A DNA stretch of 64,000 bases from Gymnothorax reevesii (Eukaryota; Chordata; Actinopteri; Anguilliformes; Muraenidae), in the NCBI GenBank assembly GCA_029721435.1, contig CM056584.1, forward strand, positions 13,539,739-13,603,738. Reading direction: 5' to 3'. Numbering within the stretch: position 1 is the first letter of the stretch; each line of letters starts with the position of its first letter. Shown here one piece after another: positions 59,486 to 64,000 of this stretch. The translations under genes were made by a program, and so were the position numbers. A model generated the notes under the pieces. It saw nothing but the letters and a program-made list of their open reading frames with translations, had not been told where the DNA came from and did not search any database.

Positions 59486-60460
59486 GTGCTTATGGCATCC
59501 ACAGCTAGCAACATATCTTACCATCCAGACATAGTCTTTATTTCAGAAAGGCTATGGCAAGCCACAATCAGCATGTGTAAGAATATGGCTTCATGGTAAA
59601 AAGAGTGCAGATGGTATACTGAACTGCCTGCAGTCCAGGGGCTTCATTTATAGATGGTGCGTAGGTAGAAAAACAGCGCGAACATCACTTTCTTTGCAGA
59701 TTTCTGATAAATAAAAACAAACTTGACATTAAAAAAAGGGAAATTACCAAGATTATGCACATGTAGATAAATTCCAAGTAAATAAATAAAAATTGCATAT
59801 AGTTTATTTTCTACTACATGCCATTTATATATTTTTTGCGCGTGTACATGCATTATTTAGGTATGGAATCCATGCAATCTTTTATGAATAAGGCCACAGA
59901 CTTGCCTCCCAAGGAAAACATGCGGAGAACTATGAGGCACAAGATACAACAGTAGAGACCACAGAATGTTGAGCAGCATCAGTTTTAAATCATAAAAGAA
60001 TGACCAAAATCCCACTTTCAAAAGTGCAGCCAATGAGTGTCCCCCGTTCCAAAATAACCGCTCAATTTAAAAAAAAAGATGAGTTAGATAAACATGCCCT
60101 ATACCACAACTTTTTTTTGGAATATATTACAAGCATTACTGGTAGAACAAGTGCATATTGACAGACATTAAAATTGGATCGTTAAAACATTATCCATTCG
60201 GTATTAAGTTTTCAATTGAATACAGGTCACAGTGGGTAACTACATGTTAATTTCTGCTTTTCTTTTTACATTGTGGTTGAAACTGCAACAGTCCAGGTCA
60301 AATGATCACCTGACTGATAAGACCACCTTAGTAATGTTGGCACAATACCGTAGCCTGAATTGAAATTTGGCTATTGCATTACCTAAAAATGGCTCTGGCT
60401 GTAAATTGCGAAATTTGGCCATTTGTTTATGTCACCTAATGTTTTTTGAACAGACTACAC
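59486..60460. other. Gene-free stretch
   Basis: AT-rich DNA; no supported feature. Confidence 0.4.
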
Positions 60461-60655
60461 TCTCAGAAATAGGGGTACAGCAGGAGTCAATTTCTGTTCC
60501 CCAAGATATTACGTACCCTTTAGGGCTAATTATAGGACCTCGAGGTACCTGTGTGAACCGTTTCAGGGTCTAAAGGTACTTTTATGATCCAAAACAAATA
60601 AAAACCCACTTCTAAGGTACAACAGCAGTACCTTTGAGGGTACTGCCCCAGTTTG
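60461..60655. mobile_element. GGTACC-rich MITE, boundaries incomplete
   Basis: cactctcagaaataggggta at the left; gtaccctttagg, gaggtacct, aaaggtac, aaggtac and gtacctttgagggtac inside. I recognise this as a dispersed fish MITE type. The right end has decayed near the cttcgc region. Confidence 0.55.
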
Positions 60656-61730
60656 CAAGACTGTTTGCAAAGTCTTCGCTGAATTTATAGATTGTGTGCA
60701 ATGCGAAAATAATTTCGCTCACTTTCACGTTCGATATGCTTCACAAAATGTTTTTCACTTCGCGTATGTTTTGAAACGCTTAAAAACCAGGACCATCTTA
60801 AAATGATTTTATTTTAAAAAAGTCTTTTAAATGATAGGTAAGGATTATACAAGAGGTGGAATTCAGAGGTCTGCGATTTATTCAGATTATGTAACACAGC
60901 AGCCTGGTTAGGTCTGTCTTCTTCTTGTTATCTCTTCTTTCTCATGACGGGCCACATTTTCGTTTTGATTATGCAGTGTGCATAGTTCAGAGATCAAGAG
61001 CACTCTTTTCAGGATCAAACTCTGCTCTGCCTGAGGCAAACTTGTCCACAATATCAGTCCAGAATTTCTCACATATAGCAGCTGATGGCATTTTTCAGCT
61101 TCACCAAGGGATGATCCCAAAGTACATGGGTTTAAAGATGCCATTTGTACGTGTACACTTTCTGCTCAGCAGCACCACACCATATGTACCTGATCTCTGA
61201 ACTATGCACACTGCACAGTGGATTAGTGCTGATGTCAGCAGCTATTTCAAGAAGTGAGAAACTGTATGGTGTTGCAATGGAGACATAATGGCCTAATATC
61301 AGAATGATAATGGTAGAAGCCCTGCCAGGGTAGCAAATCCAATTCAGGACATTCTTTGCAGTCAACTGTGGTTGACAGGGGCTTGAAATGTATGAAAAGT
61401 GCATAAAATGATAGATATTGCAAATCCGATTATTGAAAAAAAAACCTCCATTTTCAACTTGCAATAAAATCTGAATGGGACAGAAAACCATCCTAGAATT
61501 TTAATATCTTGTTTCGACACTTAAGATCTGTGTACAGGCCAAATTTAGGCCAATACAGGCCAATAATAGACAAAGTATGATAGTTACTTGCTCCATGAAC
61601 TACAGAGTGGTAGTCAGGGTATCTGACAATATATGGCAGCAATTTGAACTATGTAGGTAAAATATAACAGGCCAAAAGAGACCAACAAAATCGTTCTCGG
61701 AAAAAGTAACAAGAGTTGTCAGAAAGACAA
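60656..61730. other. Gene-free stretch with an inverted pair
   Basis: tgcatagttcagagatca (60969-60990) matches tgatctctgaactatgca (61191-61208) in inverse, so 60969-61215 could form a 240-bp stem-loop or be a MITE. No gene. Confidence 0.45.
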
Positions 61731-61735
61731 CAAAG

Positions 61736-62167
61736 CTCGCCGGGGGGCAAGGTTAAAGTTTTTCTGCACGCGGACGGACGCGGACGCAGACGCCGGGGGT
61801 ACGACAATAGCTCTCCGGACGTTATTCGTCCCGGCGAGCTAAAAAGGTCAGGTAAAGGTCATGGTCAAGGTCACCAGGTCAAAATTTCGGCATCAGTACG
61901 TAGGTCTTGCACCAAGGAGTATACATGCAAAGTATGAAAGCCCTATCTCTCACGGTTCAAAAGTTATGGGCAAGGTAAAATTTTTCTAAAGGTCGGTCAA
62001 AGGTGAAGGTCAAGGTCACGAGGTCAGAAATTTTGGCATCGGTAGGTAGGTCTGGCATCAAGGAGTGCACATGCAAAGTATGAAAGCCCGATGGAGGCGG
62101 ACGCGGATGGACGCGGACGCCGGGGGTACGACAATAGCTCTCCGGACATTCGTCCCGGCGAGCTAAA
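61736..62167. mobile_element. GC-rich repeat with internal duplication
   Basis: Starts agctcgccgggg and ends cccggcgagct, inverse of each other. A segment gacgccgggggtacgacaat followed by agctctccggac...cggcgagcta occurs twice (61789-61843 and 62118-62167). A second segment, from ggtcaaggtcac to tgcaaagtatgaaagccc, also occurs twice (61863-61945 and 62004-62092). CpG-rich against an AT-rich background. Not protein-coding. Confidence 0.75.
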
Positions 62168-63480
62168 TATGCCTTTTTTTCCCCCATTTTGGGGCAGCCA
62201 AAATAAACATATTTATTTGATCAAACTCTGCCAAATTTTGGCCAGGTATTCTTTACAAAAATGTCCCTGGGATTACCAAATTTCAGTCGTCCAAGTTGTA
62301 TATCTTTCCAGTTACAGGCATTTGAAAACCTGTTCAGAATAAGGGGTGCGATTTTGGGCATGCACCCCCCTCTCATATTTATGGGGCTGAGGGTCACAAT
62401 TTACATCAGAACCCTTATAAAATTTGCAGATGTTCTCAAATATGGTCACTTCACAACTGGTTAAAATTTGAAGAAATTCTTAGACATCAACTTTTCTGCC
62501 ATTGGTTGATTTGACATGGAATGAACCCTAAAACATCAAATACGAAGACAATGTCTGGGGAAAGGGCTCAAGTATGCACACAGGGCCAGACAAAGAAGAT
62601 AATGCAGTAAGAGGACATGAAAATGAAACAACTTATAAAGAATAAAGATACCAACAGCTCGATGTCAAAAGAATCATATCATGCCCATTTCCCACTTTAA
62701 TATTTTTATTTTGTGGTCTACTTACAAAAATTTGCCCACTTTTATATTTGACAAGCATGTAGTAAAAATTGTGCACCACCTCAGGCTCACAAGACCTGAA
62801 AGGGTCTTAAACTGGTTAATTAATGCATGAGCTAGCGCTCCCCCTCCCTTTCTGTGATAGTTGTCCAGCAACGGGAGATTTGTTTATGGTCCATTTTTTC
62901 TCTCACTGTTAGTTTCCTTTCTACAAAGTATGCACAAGTGAAACACGAGTTGTCTTTTGCATTCGTTACATTCAGCTATTTAAGCACAAGTATTATCTTT
63001 TTTTCCGAGCTGTATGTCGCTCCTTTAAAAGTTCTGTGATCTGGGAAGTTCGCTGCAGATTTGATCATTTCACGCTGCTAGCATGTTTAGCAACTCATTT
63101 CATGTTGGTGTCACTACTGGATTACTGTGTATGTGCAATAGTTTACTTGACACTAAAATCATGTTTGTTTGGATATATAGCAGAGCATTCATGGTATTGG
63201 CAGATATAATTTTTATAAAATAACCAGACTTTTTGACAGTTGGTTGTCAGAAAACAACCAGAGCTTTTCATACCTCTTGCTGTAAAGGAGCTATAAGACA
63301 TTTGAAATCACAGTTAAAGGGAAATGGTGGATTCCGTGAGTGTTTCCACACAGGTGTTTAAATATGTGTTCTTCAATTCAGCTTTGTCTTACATTAACAA
63401 AAAACATATATCGTTAACATCTATGGCACATCTGACGCCACAAATCTGGGGCACAAGAAGGTGCTTCATTATGGCTGGCA
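62168..63480. other. Gene-free stretch
   Basis: No supported gene or bounded repeat. Confidence 0.4.
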
Positions 63481-63660
63481 TGAAACCAGGAAAGTAGATC
63501 TCCAGGAACAGGGCTGGTTACCACAGGCAGAAAGGAATGGTCCAAAATCCATCTAACTGCCCGCCTCAAACTGTACAAGAAAAGGCTCCATGCTGCTACC
63601 CTTGCCAGAGGAGGTTGCACAGAGTACCAAACTGGGGTGCCAATAATACTGAAACCTTGC
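63481..63660. repeat. Probable MITE end and Tc1-like 3' fragment
   Basis: gaaagtagatctccaggaac then agggctggttac (63489-63521) resembles, in reverse, the accagccctgttcctggag start of hAT-type fish MITEs. cttgccagaggaggttgcac then ggggtgccaataatactg (63601-63650) resembles the end of a Tc1-like element of the 38348 family. Confidence 0.45.
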
Positions 63661-64000
63661 TTTCAGTATATTTATTTGTATGTTAAAGAAATGTTTTATT
63701 TTGGTTGGTTCAATGGGACCATTAATAAAATACAACTGCACATTTAGAAAAACCTTTGGTAATATGAGAAAAAACAGTCCTGTCCAGTAGTGTGAATAAA
63801 TGAACATCAGAGAAATTGAACTTGTGTATGCAAACAGGATGCTTCTGCCAACAGATCTGTCCATCAATTTACTGAACCGTTGGGGATTTCCCAGCTAGGT
63901 GAACAGACTGAGCCCAAAATCAGCAGCAAATGAGCAAAGCAAATATTTTGTTATTGCCACAATTATTTCAAAACATTTTAGCACATTCCTCAAACCTCTC
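63661..64000. other. Gene-free right edge
   Basis: AT-rich DNA; nothing recognised. Confidence 0.4.

Overview
The window is vertebrate nuclear DNA, almost certainly from a ray-finned fish. Two spliced genes with vertebrate-specific products can be read, and the rest is AT-rich non-coding DNA filled with fish-type transposons (Tc1-like, hAT, piggyBac-like and PIF/Harbinger elements, LTR retroelements). No prokaryotic operon, CRISPR array or convincing rRNA or tRNA gene was seen. The species cannot be named from the sequence.

Genes. A complete two-exon neuropeptide B precursor (npb, plus strand, CDS 8394-8654 and 9714-9842) has a TATA box, perfect splice sites and a poly(A) signal. A complete small Maf bZIP factor (mafg, minus strand, CDS 52592-52557 and 50140-49688) encodes 162 residues, the length of human MAFG. 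The genes point toward each other across about 40 kb. Human chromosome 17q25.3 also carries NPB and MAFG close together, with PCYT2 and SIRT7 between them; neither was recognised here. A third coding trace at 41945-42195 resembles exon 1 of a transposon-associated fish gene family.

Layout. 1-564: no recognised feature. 565-4571: three-deep nest, a Tc1-like element split by a 1.16-kb solo LTR (5-bp duplication GCATT), itself split by a deleted gag-bearing LTR element (4-bp duplication CTAG, tRNA-Pro-type primer site). 5017-6720: two decayed Tc1-like copies. 7237-7795: 41-43-bp tandem repeat and a MITE. 8305-10107: npb. 12285-13795: a dispersed repeat split by a TTAA-flanked piggyBac-like element that carries a solo LTR and a Tc1-like end. 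18950-22910: a decayed Tc1-like copy, a double hairpin, and a Tc1 element whose 340-codon transposase is broken by one stop codon. 23-39 kb: gene-free DNA with palindromic MITEs, many with exact target duplications. 40-46 kb: a possible minus-strand transcript end, promoter-like CRE/NRF1/ZNF143/YY1-like motifs, a MITE pair and the TE-gene exon. 47.3-52.6 kb: mafg, with nested MITEs in its intron. 53-57 kb: CA- and CAGA-rich repeats and a CpG-rich patch. 57275-59482: a Harbinger element with TTA duplication. 60-64 kb: more MITE-like DNA, including a GC-rich 61.7-62.2 kb repeat.

All names rest on reading motifs, translations and target duplications by eye; no database search was run. The two host genes are secure. 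Transposon superfamily calls are firm where terminal repeats and duplications are given, and weaker elsewhere.
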